DNA of 64,000 nt from Parvicella tangerina (lineage in GTDB: Bacteria; Bacteroidota; Bacteroidia; Flavobacteriales_D; Parvicellaceae): contig NZ_OU015584.1 of NCBI RefSeq assembly GCF_907165195.1, positions 2,170,001 to 2,234,000 on the forward strand. The letters are read 5' to 3'. Below, in pieces: positions 1-8,152 of the stretch. Positions within the stretch are counted from its first letter, which is position 1. Every line of letters starts with the position of its first letter. The notes under the pieces were generated by a model. The model did no database searches. It was not told the DNA's origin and saw only the letters and a program-made list of their open reading frames with translations. Position numbers and translations under genes: made by a program.

Positions 1-2
1 TA

Positions 3-422
3 GATCGATGGGGGGATTATTTTGGCATCCAACGAAAGTTCAACGAACCTTGTAGTATTTGGTTGGCTGGCATGTATGGTAAAACTAACGAGAACGGATG
101 TTGGATCAGCAATGTACGAACCAGCAGCTTTTGTGAAGAAAACTTCACAAATGTAGATGAAACCTCCTCTCCACATGCCCAAGTATTTCCAAACCCTGTT
201 CATGATGTGGCAAGTATTGATTTCGATTGGCCAACAACAGAACCCGGCAACATAAAAATCGTTGACCTCTCTGGGAAATTGATTACAACGCTCTACGAGG
301 ACCTCATCAAAAAAGGAGCGAACAGAATTTCATTTTTTGTAGATCACCTGCCATCTGGCATCTACTTTATTCAGGTAAGTAGTGAACACCATAGCGTAAC
401 TAAAAAGTTCATTGTAGAATAG
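3..422 (+). CDS. T9SS-sorted secreted protein, C-terminal fragment
   Basis: The reading frame is open from base 3, so this is the 3' end of a gene that starts before the window; no internal start needs to be invoked. The visible part begins with a stretch rich in Trp, Tyr and Cys (RWGDYFGIQRKFNEP), a pattern common near the end of large Bacteroidota exported proteins. It ends in a type IX sorting domain: VFPNPVHD, then IVDLSGKLI, then LPSGIYFIQV and a basic KKFIVE tail. Proteins with this tail cross the outer membrane through the type IX system and are usually anchored or released at the surface. The catalytic or binding part lies outside the window, so the activity is unknown. Confidence 0.8.
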   Translation, partial: DRWGDYFGIQRKFNEPCSIWLAGMYGKTNENGCWISNVRTSSFCEENFTNVDETSSPHAQVFPNPVHDVASIDFDWPTTEPGNIKIVDLSGKLITTLYEDLIKKGANRISFFVDHLPSGIYFIQVSSEHHSVTKKFIVE

Positions 423-519
423 CTTTATAGTAGTTGACTTTTATCATAATTGGATTTGACATAAATCATAAATGGAACCTTAATTAAAGCTGAACTTTGG
501 GTTGATTAAAAACTCAATT

Positions 520-1560
520 ATGAAACCGAATATTGCTTTAACTATTCTAACTCTAGGACTTGTTCAAATTGGAATCTCTCAAAAGGTCGTTACACTGATC
601 AGTGGAGGAAACCATGCTTTCTACAAAGGAAGTAATCCTTATCAAAGTGCTTACAATGATGCGGTTGATGGTGATACGATTATTCTACCAGGAGGTACTT
701 TCAACGCTTTCTCCATAGACAAAGGGATAACCATCCTTGGAGATGGATATCGACCAGATAGCACTACTGCCAATGACCGAACCACTGTGAACGGTGCTTT
801 TACTATTTATGAAAATGCAGACAATGTTCACTTTGAAGGTATTTATTTCAACAACAATATTACTGTTCAAAACAACCACAAAGCAGACAGCATCACTTTA
901 AAGCGTTGCGAAATTGATGGTTCTATCACATTCACCGGAACAAGGTCTACTTCGTGTCATTCTCCTAAGATAATCGAATCGATTATTCGTGGGAGTATAA
1001 ACCTAAGTAATACTTATAATGCCTTGGTATCAAATTGTATAATAGAGGTTTCTGTTTTACACGCCTATGATGCTGCTATCCGTAACAATATTTTTCTAGG
1101 TTCTGGAGGGTATCTAGGGTATCCATATTATGACAACGCAGCGATTTACTATGGTGAGACTAGCCTAGTGGCTAATAATATATTCTATGCAGATGCTGGA
1201 GTTGGAATTATGGACAATACCTCTTATTATCTAATTCAAAACAACGTCTTTGTCATAACTCTTGGAACTTACACCAATAACACCGTTACGTCTAATTATC
1301 AAGGACAAACCCAATCAGGGTTATTTGTTAACAACGTCTCTGGAGCCACTTATGATTACAGTTCGGATTTCAACCTACAATTACCGGGAGTTTATCTAGG
1401 TGATGATGGAACCCAATGTGGTATTTATGGTGGATTACACCCTTTCAAAGAAGGCGGGCTACCTTTTCATCCTCACTATATAGAGCAAACCATTGATGGT
1501 TTCACAGATCCAAGTGGTATGATCAACGTTGATATCAAGGTTTCTGCTCAAGATCAATAA
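520..1560 (+). CDS. Secreted right-handed beta-helix protein, paralogue 1
   Basis: About 346 residues. I chose the ATG at 520 (MKPNIALTILTLG), which opens a signal peptide ending near GISQ, over a TTG 18 bp upstream. The mature protein has the GDTIILPGGTF motif and then many short strands with Asn ladders (NNITVQNN, LVSNCII, NNIFLGSGG, VANNIFYA, IQNNVFV), typical of pectate-lyase-like parallel beta-helices. It has no type IX sorting domain and ends in IKVSAQDQ. The next gene starts 5 bp downstream and encodes a clear paralogue with the same ending. Such folds bind or cleave polysaccharide or act as adhesins. No catalytic residues could be assigned, so no activity is claimed. Confidence 0.7.
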   Translation: MKPNIALTILTLGLVQIGISQKVVTLISGGNHAFYKGSNPYQSAYNDAVDGDTIILPGGTFNAFSIDKGITILGDGYRPDSTTANDRTTVNGAFTIYENADNVHFEGIYFNNNITVQNNHKADSITLKRCEIDGSITFTGTRSTSCHSPKIIESIIRGSINLSNTYNALVSNCIIEVSVLHAYDAAIRNNIFLGSGGYLGYPYYDNAAIYYGETSLVANNIFYADAGVGIMDNTSYYLIQNNVFVITLGTYTNNTVTSNYQGQTQSGLFVNNVSGATYDYSSDFNLQLPGVYLGDDGTQCGIYGGLHPFKEGGLPFHPHYIEQTIDGFTDPSGMINVDIKVSAQDQ

Positions 1561-1564
1561 GACT

Positions 1565-2614
1565 ATGAAAACCATCATCCTCTCAATCATTTTGTTAGCG
1601 GGGCTAACAATTGATGCTCAGTACAAATTTGCTCTACACAGCAATGGAAATTCACAATTCTTTAGCTCGCTAGACCTTGCTTATAGCAGTGCATCAAACG
1701 GTGACACCATCTATATTCCAGGAGGAGCTTTCAACATCGCAGGAAATATGATAACCATAGATAAAGAGATTCATTTGGTTGGTGTTGGACATTACCCTGA
1801 TTCTACTTCAGCCACCTATTACTCCTACCTAAACGGAAACATTCGATTTATAACAGGTAGTGACCAATCCTCGGTTACTGGCCTGTATATTAACGGCAAC
1901 ATTAACTTGGGTAGCTCTTCTAGCAATCAAGATGTTAATCATCTCACTATTTCAAGATGTAACGTAGGTTCGATTCAATTTGGCTATACAAGTTCTGTGC
2001 TGAATACCAGTAGCAGCGGACACCTTATTACAGAAAATGTGATTCGAGGTCAAGTTTATATCAACAGTGCACAAAACGTGCTGATCACAAACAACATTAT
2101 TTCAAATGCCGTTCAAGGATTTGATGGAAACTTGTTAGCAAAGAACAATATCTTTCTCTACTATGCTGGATGTCCGGGTTACAACATAAATGGTGTTGGA
2201 GGTGTTTTTGAAAACAACGTTTTTTACAACCTTAGTTTCGGTTGTAGCGGCAGTCCAATCCATTATTCAACAAGTTGTATTTTCACTAATAATCTATTTA
2301 CTTACAACCTCACTTTTCCAACAGGAACAAATATTGGGTCAGGAAACTTGACAGGTGTGAGCCAAAATGATGTTTTTGTCAATCATACTGGCACTACATT
2401 TGAATATACCTTCGACTACCACCTTAATCCAGCTTCTGGTGGTGTAAATGCAGGAATAGATGGTACAGACATTGGTATCTATGGTTCTTCTTTACCCTAT
2501 AAAGAAGGCGCAGTTCCTTTTAACCCTCACATTATTCAACAAAATATAGATGCTCAGACCGACTCTGGTGGCAACATCAACGTAAGCATTAAAGTTGGAG
2601 CTCAAGACCAGTAA
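1565..2614 (+). CDS. Secreted right-handed beta-helix protein, paralogue 2
   Basis: About 349 residues from the ATG at 1565 (MKTIILSIILLAGLTIDAQ, a signal peptide). It starts 5 bp after the preceding stop and is followed 2 bp after its own stop by the next gene, so the three look like one operon. It repeats the architecture of its neighbour: GDTIYIPGGAFNI, then GHYPDST, Asn-rich beta-helix rungs (ITNNIIS, AKNNIFLY, FENNVFYN, FTNNLFTY), then the PFNPHII region and an IKVGAQDQ end. The block from YKEG to the C terminus is the best conserved part between the two paralogues, which suggests that it has a function of its own. The gene pair probably arose by tandem duplication. Confidence 0.7.
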   Translation: MKTIILSIILLAGLTIDAQYKFALHSNGNSQFFSSLDLAYSSASNGDTIYIPGGAFNIAGNMITIDKEIHLVGVGHYPDSTSATYYSYLNGNIRFITGSDQSSVTGLYINGNINLGSSSSNQDVNHLTISRCNVGSIQFGYTSSVLNTSSSGHLITENVIRGQVYINSAQNVLITNNIISNAVQGFDGNLLAKNNIFLYYAGCPGYNINGVGGVFENNVFYNLSFGCSGSPIHYSTSCIFTNNLFTYNLTFPTGTNIGSGNLTGVSQNDVFVNHTGTTFEYTFDYHLNPASGGVNAGIDGTDIGIYGSSLPYKEGAVPFNPHIIQQNIDAQTDSGGNINVSIKVGAQDQ

Positions 2615-2616
2615 TT

Positions 2617-4950
2617 ATGAGAAAGCTATTTACCTTACTCTTGTTATACGGTTTTACCCCGTACATCGCTCAGCAAAATATTGCTGGATACCGCTATTGG
2701 TTTGACGATGATTTTACCAATGTTCAGGAAACAAATATTTCACCTGTAGCTACTTTTCAATTAAACACAGCTATAGATGCCAACCATCTTAACGATGGAT
2801 TGCATGTCCTGAATATCCAGTTTTCTGATGAAAACGGAGTTTTTAGTAGTGTACTCAGTCGATTTGTAACCAAGAACACACCATCGTCAGTAGCCGATGT
2901 CAAAATCACGGCATGGGAATATTGGTTTGACTTAGACCATAGTTCAGCCACTATTTCTTCAGTTCCAGCAACAGATGTACTAGATGTTAGCACTACAATT
3001 AATGGTAGTTCCTTATCAAACGGCTTACATATTATCAACTTCAGATTTCAAGACAATAAGGGAAACTGGAGCAGTGTATTAAGTCGGTTTGTGACCAAAG
3101 CCCCGTCAACTCTTTCAGTTTCCAATCACATCACTGAATGGGAGTACTGGTTTGATGAGGATTATGGGAATGTCACCAGCAGTTCTATAGCACCAACTAA
3201 TGTAGCACAACTTACAACTATGGTTGATGCTTCTAGCCTAAACAACGGCTTGCATGTTCTCAATATTCGGTTTAAAGACGAACGAGAGCAATGGAGCAGT
3301 GTCTTGAGTCGATTCGTTACAAAAACTAATGAGCAGTTAATCGTCTCTAATAAGATCTCTGAATGGGAATATTGGTTTGATGAGGATTATCAAAGTATGA
3401 CAGCTACTCCTGTTACACCAAATGCTGCGGTCCAAATTAACGACCTTGTTTCAGGCAATGGACTCACCAACGGTTTGCACATTTTACACCTTCGATTTAA
3501 AGATGAACTGGGTCAGTACAGTTCTGTATTGAGTAGATTTGTGATCAAAAGTATTGTGGAACCGGCTACACCTAACTTGATCACCTCTTACAGATATTGG
3601 TTCAACGATGGTGACTCTGCAATGATCATTCAGCATCTGCCCTCTCCTACCTCTGTTTATCACCTCACAGTGCCCATCGCCATGAGTCACTTACCGAAAG
3701 GAGATTATCAGGTCAATTTTCAATTTAAAGATACACTGCAGCACTGGAGCTCAGTTCTTTCAGACTCCGTTTACAAGAATTCTTTACCAGTAGCACTATT
3801 TGACGGAGATACATTAAACTTTTGTGATAGTGCACTCGTTCAATTCAACGATGGAAGCATCGATGCAAATCAGTGGTTCTGGACCTTTGGTGACGGAGGG
3901 TCTTCAACAGCTCAAAATCCAGATCATCAATACAGCAGTGCTGGGTTTTACGATGTTGCTCTGACCGTTACAGATACCATTAGTGGTTTAGATAGTACGG
4001 TTACAGTGGTATCCTATATCAACAGTTTTGCTACACCAAACCCAGCGATCACAGCAATCGACAACGATAGTATTTGTTTTGGTTCAGAAACCAGATTAAT
4101 GGTGGATGAAAATGCCAATATTCTATGGTCAACTTCTGAAACTAATGACACCATCACAGCCGCTGCAGAAGGTTGGCATTTCGTTAACCTGTCCAATGCG
4201 AACTATAATGTTTGTAGCGCAGAAGACTCAATCTATATTACTGAGATGCCTATGCTGACTGTTGATTTGGGTAATGATACTGCCATCTGTGATGGAAATA
4301 GCCTGGACTTATCTGCTCCCGCTGCAACATCTTGGTTATGGTCTACAACAGCAACTACGCAAGATATTAGCGTTTCAACAGCTGGTTTTTACTTCGTTGA
4401 CATTTTTGATGAACTTGGTTGCAGCAGTAGAGATAGCATCGAAGTAGGAATTAATCCATTAGCAATTGCAGACTTCAGTTACACTGCCAGCATAGGTGAT
4501 ATTGATTTTACAAGCTTATCTACCGATGCCATAGATTTCAGTTGGGTTTTTGACGATGGGAATACTTCCTCTATAGAAAACCCGAGCAATTCCTATCTAC
4601 AAGATGGCACTTATCATGTTTGTTTGACAGTAAGCAATGATTGTAATACAGATGTTTACTGCGAGGATATCGTCATTCAAGGTATTGGTATTGACGATCT
4701 GTCGAGTGCTCCATTAATGGCGCTTTATCCCAACCCTGTTATTGATGAAGCAAACCTGATCATTTCAGGTAATGCGTCAGAAGTGTATCAGGTTCGCATA
4801 TTCTCTGCAACTGGACAGTTAGTTCATCAGGAGCAAGTCAAAGGTAATTCCACACAATTGATCCGTTTAGCATCACTGGTTCCTGGTAATTACATTCTTC
4901 AAGTCTCTTCAGAGAAATCCAGAAGTAGTCTAAAGTTTGTCAAACTTTAA
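2617..4950 (+). CDS. Surface protein with five 75-residue repeats, PKD-like domains and T9SS tail
   Basis: 777 residues. A signal peptide (MRKLFTLLLLYGF...AQ) is followed by five repeats, each built as YWFD...(S/N)GLHxLNxxFxD...WSSVLSRFVTK. The Tyr of YWF(D/N) falls at residues 27, 102, 177, 252 and 327, an exact 75-residue period without indels. Next come a PKD-like domain (WTFGDGGSSTAQNP, about 415-465), an Ig-like region with DLGNDTAICDG, a second PKD-like domain (WVFDDGNTSSIENPSN, about 640-685) and a type IX sorting domain (LYPNPVIDEA to SSLKFVKL). It is probably a surface-displayed adhesion or scaffold protein. It closes an operon with the two beta-helix genes and converges on gldA with a 5 bp gap. 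Confidence 0.8.
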   Translation: MRKLFTLLLLYGFTPYIAQQNIAGYRYWFDDDFTNVQETNISPVATFQLNTAIDANHLNDGLHVLNIQFSDENGVFSSVLSRFVTKNTPSSVADVKITAWEYWFDLDHSSATISSVPATDVLDVSTTINGSSLSNGLHIINFRFQDNKGNWSSVLSRFVTKAPSTLSVSNHITEWEYWFDEDYGNVTSSSIAPTNVAQLTTMVDASSLNNGLHVLNIRFKDEREQWSSVLSRFVTKTNEQLIVSNKISEWEYWFDEDYQSMTATPVTPNAAVQINDLVSGNGLTNGLHILHLRFKDELGQYSSVLSRFVIKSIVEPATPNLITSYRYWFNDGDSAMIIQHLPSPTSVYHLTVPIAMSHLPKGDYQVNFQFKDTLQHWSSVLSDSVYKNSLPVALFDGDTLNFCDSALVQFNDGSIDANQWFWTFGDGGSSTAQNPDHQYSSAGFYDVALTVTDTISGLDSTVTVVSYINSFATPNPAITAIDNDSICFGSETRLMVDENANILWSTSETNDTITAAAEGWHFVNLSNANYNVCSAEDSIYITEMPMLTVDLGNDTAICDGNSLDLSAPAATSWLWSTTATTQDISVSTAGFYFVDIFDELGCSSRDSIEVGINPLAIADFSYTASIGDIDFTSLSTDAIDFSWVFDDGNTSSIENPSNSYLQDGTYHVCLTVSNDCNTDVYCEDIVIQGIGIDDLSSAPLMALYPNPVIDEANLIISGNASEVYQVRIFSATGQLVHQEQVKGNSTQLIRLASLVPGNYILQVSSEKSRSSLKFVKL

Positions 4951-4955
4951 AGGCT

Positions 4956-5867
4956 TTACTCTCCTTGTGTGAGTTTCTTGAACGTCTCTTCGAGTTTTTC
5001 TTTTTCTCGATGCATCTCTAGAATTAGTAAGTCATTTTGCTGCGCAAACCTTGAAACCAAGACGCGCATATCTGCACTACCAAGATATGCGATCAGGTAG
5101 GTATTTGCTCCCATTTCTTTCACTTCAGACACTCCATCCAACGCAGTGATATCTTTTATATTCACCTCTTTATCAAACTCAACCGAAATGAAGTTTCTCT
5201 CTTCAACTGTTCTTGAGATGTCAGAGGTTTTATCATCCGCTACAATCTTACCGTTCTTAATGATGATGATTCGGTCACAGATGGCTTCTACCTCTTGCAT
5301 GATATGAGTGGATAGCATGACTGTTTTCTCTTTACCAAAGTTTTTGATCAATCCTCTGATCTCAACTAATTGGTTAGGGTCTAAACCAGAAGTAGGCTCA
5401 TCCAAGATTAACACTTCTGGATCATGGATCATTGCTTGGGCTAAACCAACACGTTGTTTAAACCCCTTGGACAAAGCACCTATCTTCTTTTTCTGTTCCT
5501 TTGTCAACCCTACCGCTTCGATCATTTCCGCTACCCTCGACTTCTTATTCTTCAACTTGTAAAGATCAGCCATAAAAGTCAAATATTCTTTAACATACAT
5601 ATCAAAGTATAAAGGATTAGACTCTGGAAGATATCCAACCTTTCGTTTAACGTCCATGGGATTCTCTAGCGTATCTACTCCACATACGGAAGCTTTTCCA
5701 GAAGTTTGTGGCAAATAACAGGTGAGTATCTTCATGGTTGTTGACTTCCCAGCACCATTTGGGCCCAGAAACCCAACAATCTCTCCTTTGGGTATTTCAA
5801 AAGAAATATTGTCCACAGCATACTGCTCTCCATAAACTTTTGTTAGTCCTTCTACTTTTATCGACAT
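4956..5867 (-). CDS. gldA: Gliding-motility-type ABC transporter ATPase GldA
   Basis: 303 residues. Walker A GPNGAGKS is at 35-42, an LSKGFKQR signature at 132-139, Walker B VLILDEPTSGLD at 152-163 and a switch histidine in STHIMQE near 187. The Q-loop position reads YLPESNPLY, the variant seen in GldA and related ABC-2 ATPases. Sequence and length fit GldA, the cytoplasmic ATPase that pairs with GldF/GldG membrane subunits in Bacteroidota; these partners are not in this window. The gene is monocistronic here, with about 100 bp to the next gene upstream on the same strand. A generic ABC-2 exporter ATPase remains possible. The C-terminal domain (residues about 215-303) is typical of this subfamily. 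Confidence 0.75.
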   Translation of the reverse strand: MSIKVEGLTKVYGEQYAVDNISFEIPKGEIVGFLGPNGAGKSTTMKILTCYLPQTSGKASVCGVDTLENPMDVKRKVGYLPESNPLYFDMYVKEYLTFMADLYKLKNKKSRVAEMIEAVGLTKEQKKKIGALSKGFKQRVGLAQAMIHDPEVLILDEPTSGLDPNQLVEIRGLIKNFGKEKTVMLSTHIMQEVEAICDRIIIIKNGKIVADDKTSDISRTVEERNFISVEFDKEVNIKDITALDGVSEVKEMGANTYLIAYLGSADMRVLVSRFAQQNDLLILEMHREKEKLEETFKKLTQGE

Positions 5868-5967
5868 AATATTAAATCTTTGACCATTGAATAACCACTC
5901 TATTCAATCTCTTCCTCAAAGATAACGAAGAAAACAAGTATTGGTAACAGGAATGAGGATAAGGTAA

Positions 5968-6987
5968 TTAAGAGTTCATTGTGCAAAGCATCAACTCCAT
6001 GAGTATTCTAGCGCCTACAATCTCATTAATTACATCCTCTCCAGGTGCGACCTCATTCAGGTCAAAACCAACAATCTTTTTATTCGACTCTGACAAACGC
6101 TGCAGGAGATAAGCAGCTTCTTCAAATCTCAAGCCCCCTGGAACCGGAGTCCCTGTATTTGGACATAATGCAGGTAGTAGACCATCAATATCGAAGCTGA
6201 TATAAATATGTTGTGGCAATGCTGCGATGATTTCCTCAACTTGATCCTTCCAATTTTTTCCGTTGAATTGCTCTTCTTTCAAAGTCCAGTCAAAAAAGGT
6301 TTGAATTCTATTATCCGACTGCGTTCTGGCGTATTCTTCTTCACTAAGATCTCTGATACCCACCTGAACTAATTTTGTTATACCGTCATGTTTTAATGCA
6401 TTATGCATAATGGAAGCGTGAGACTGCTCAAATCCCTCATAAGCAACTCTCAGATCTGCATGCGCATCAATCTGTAAGATGCCAAAATCAGTATAATTAT
6501 TGGCATACATCTCTATCAATCCAAGTGGCGTAGAGTGTTCTCCTCCAAGCAAAGCCACTTTTTTTCCATCTTTCAAATAAGTTTCAGCCTTTTGGCGAAT
6601 ATCATTCCTTATTACATCTTGAAAGTCATTAACTTCCTGGATAAGTTGCTGAAAAGTTTCAGAGGAACTCACATCGCCACCATCAGCCAAAAAATCGATA
6701 TAAGACGTTGTACGTTCACCAAGTTCCTTACTCTTCTCTTGGATTGTTGAATCAATCTCTTCCATAAACACCTTAGTCTCATAAACCTTAGCATATTTAT
6801 GGTGAAAAAGATCTAACTGCAGAGAAGCTTCAAGAATTGCTTCAGGACCTTCAGCTGTTCCCCGACCGTAAGATGCAGTAGCATCCCATGGAATAGGAAT
6901 AATGATCAATTCAGCTTCTTCCTTTGTCACTGGTAACCCGCAAAAATTACCATTAGCCACACCAATATCATTTGGGTCAAACGACAT
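5968..6987 (-). CDS. Arginase/agmatinase-family ureohydrolase
   Basis: 339 residues. The binuclear manganese site is visible: GGEHS at 148-152, DAHAD at 174-178, SFDID at 264-268 and a conserved Glu at 312 in GFDLNEVAP. The family hydrolyses guanidino or formimino groups from agmatine, arginine, guanidinobutyrate or N-formimidoylglutamate. Members in this phylum are usually annotated as agmatinase. The presence of hutI 1.2 kb away makes a formimidoylglutamase role conceivable, but two unrelated genes lie between and the strands differ. The substrate cannot be decided from sequence alone. The residue after the second metal motif is Leu (DGLLPALCP) where most relatives have DP. It is not a known ligand. 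The gene is divergent from the DUF4159 gene, 48 bp apart. Confidence 0.75.
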   Translation of the reverse strand: MSFDPNDIGVANGNFCGLPVTKEEAELIIIPIPWDATASYGRGTAEGPEAILEASLQLDLFHHKYAKVYETKVFMEEIDSTIQEKSKELGERTTSYIDFLADGGDVSSSETFQQLIQEVNDFQDVIRNDIRQKAETYLKDGKKVALLGGEHSTPLGLIEMYANNYTDFGILQIDAHADLRVAYEGFEQSHASIMHNALKHDGITKLVQVGIRDLSEEEYARTQSDNRIQTFFDWTLKEEQFNGKNWKDQVEEIIAALPQHIYISFDIDGLLPALCPNTGTPVPGGLRFEEAAYLLQRLSESNKKIVGFDLNEVAPGEDVINEIVGARILMELMLCTMNS

Positions 6988-7001
6988 ACATTTAGATTTA
7001 G

Positions 7002-7009
7002 TAAATTTG
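7002..7009 (+). promoter_or_regulatory. Possible -7 box for the DUF4159 gene
   Basis: TAAATTTG matches the Bacteroidota TAnnTTTG -7 element and lies 26 bp before the GTG start at 7036. No well-spaced -33 TTTG was seen, so the call is weak. Confidence 0.3.
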
Positions 7010-7035
7010 GGTACAAATTTGATAATTTTTTATTC

Positions 7036-7716
7036 GTGCAGTTAAGATTAAGTATACTATTTCTTCTATTTATTGCGGTGACTTTTAGTACCGTTGGGAA
7101 CCCTCCAGTAAAAGGCACCTATCAATTTGCTGTCTTGAAGTACAATGGCGGAGGAGATTGGTACGCCAACCCTACTTCTGTTCCGAATCTTGTAAAATTC
7201 TGTAATCAGCAACTTTCAATGAAGATTGATGAGGAAGTTCCCTTTGTAGATGTAGGAAGCGTGGAGCTTTTTAATTATCCACTGGTACACATGACAGGTC
7301 ACGGAAATGTTGTTTTTAACAACCAAGAAGCTGAAAACCTTAGAGCTTATCTAGTCTCAGGAGGTTTTTTACATATTTCAGATAATTACGGTATGGATAA
7401 ATTTGTGCGTGCTGAAATGAAAAAAGTGTTTCCAGGCTTAGAGTTTATCGAACTCCCCTTCAATCATCCAATTTATCATCAGGACTTCGAGTTTAACAAG
7501 GGGCTTCCGAAGATCCATGAACATGACAATAAAGCCCCACAAGGTTTTGGATTGATCTACGAAGGACGATTAGTTTGTTTTTATGATTATGAATGTGACT
7601 TAGGAGATGGTTGGGAAGATCCAGATGTACACAACGATAGTGACGAAGCCAGAACAAAGGCTCTACAAATGGGTGCCAACATGGTGCAATACGTTTTTAA
7701 TGGCGATCGTGATTAA
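7036..7716 (+). CDS. Secreted DUF4159 protein
   Basis: 226 residues starting with GTG at 7036; no upstream ATG is in frame, and this start gives a good signal peptide (QLRLSILFLLFIAVTFSTVG). The body matches DUF4159 in its recognisable sequence: FAVLKYNGGGDWYANP, the MTGHGNVVF segment, LRAYLVSGGFLHISDNYG, FIELPFNHPIYH and a GLIYEGRLVCFYDYECDLGDGW stretch. The fold resembles glutamine-amidotransferase-like domains lacking a proven active site. Function is unknown; in this phylum such proteins are often near aerotolerance or envelope genes, not seen here. The stop overlaps that of the convergent SiaC-like gene by 4 bp. Confidence 0.75.
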   Translation: MQLRLSILFLLFIAVTFSTVGNPPVKGTYQFAVLKYNGGGDWYANPTSVPNLVKFCNQQLSMKIDEEVPFVDVGSVELFNYPLVHMTGHGNVVFNNQEAENLRAYLVSGGFLHISDNYGMDKFVRAEMKKVFPGLEFIELPFNHPIYHQDFEFNKGLPKIHEHDNKAPQGFGLIYEGRLVCFYDYECDLGDGWEDPDVHNDSDEARTKALQMGANMVQYVFNGDRD

Positions 7717-8093
7717 TCGAACGAGTCTACAGCAATGATATTGAACGTAGCATTGACCATATTACCGTAATCTTCTCCTGCTTCAAGCATTTCTAAATCC
7801 TCTTCCTCGTAATACCAGTTGATGGTGAGCTTATCCTTACTGAGGTTGGATAAAACCCTAAAAATATTTAGCAGTATCACAGAAGTACTCGTGTTGAAAT
7901 ACTCTAATTTGATATCAAAAACTGTTTTATCCTTTGGGTTTTCAACATACTCTTTCAAAGCATAAACAATAGGGTTATAAAACTCTACCGTATTCTCTGG
8001 AACGCTCACCCCTTCAATCTTAAAAACACCCTTATCAAAATCAAAAGAGATCAATGGTGTTTTCACAGCCTTATCAATAAAAATATTGTTCAT
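7713..8093 (-). CDS. SiaC-like regulatory phosphoprotein (DUF1987)
   Basis: 126 residues, the usual length of the family. It has the typical N terminus (FIDKAVKTPLISFDFDKGVFKIEG), the NPIVYALKEYVENP segment and the motif YFNTSTS at 65-71. In SiaC of Pseudomonas aeruginosa the equivalent Thr is phosphorylated by SiaB and dephosphorylated by the SpoIIE-type phosphatase SiaA to control c-di-GMP and aggregation. Here Thr68 occupies the matching position. No SiaB-like kinase or diguanylate cyclase is adjacent. A membrane sensor/SpoIIE phosphatase does occur 45 kb away at 53475-55778. It is an orphan gene, convergent with the DUF4159 gene and divergent from hutI. Confidence 0.75.
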   Translation of the reverse strand: MNNIFIDKAVKTPLISFDFDKGVFKIEGVSVPENTVEFYNPIVYALKEYVENPKDKTVFDIKLEYFNTSTSVILLNIFRVLSNLSKDKLTINWYYEEEDLEMLEAGEDYGNMVNATFNIIAVDSFD

Positions 8094-8102
8094 GCTTTTT
8101 CA

Positions 8103-8126
8103 TAGTTTTGTAGTTCAACAAATATA
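8103..8126. promoter_or_regulatory. Divergent -7 boxes between the SiaC-like gene and hutI
   Basis: On the plus strand TAGTTTTG (8103-8110) fits the TAnnTTTG -7 element for hutI. On the minus strand TATATTTG (plus 8119-8126) fits it for the SiaC-like gene. The two boxes are 8 bp apart in a 59 bp intergenic region. Neither has a clear -33 TTTG at 17-23 bp. Confidence 0.4.
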
Positions 8127-8152
8127 TAATTTTTTTCAGAAGGTAGTTAAAC

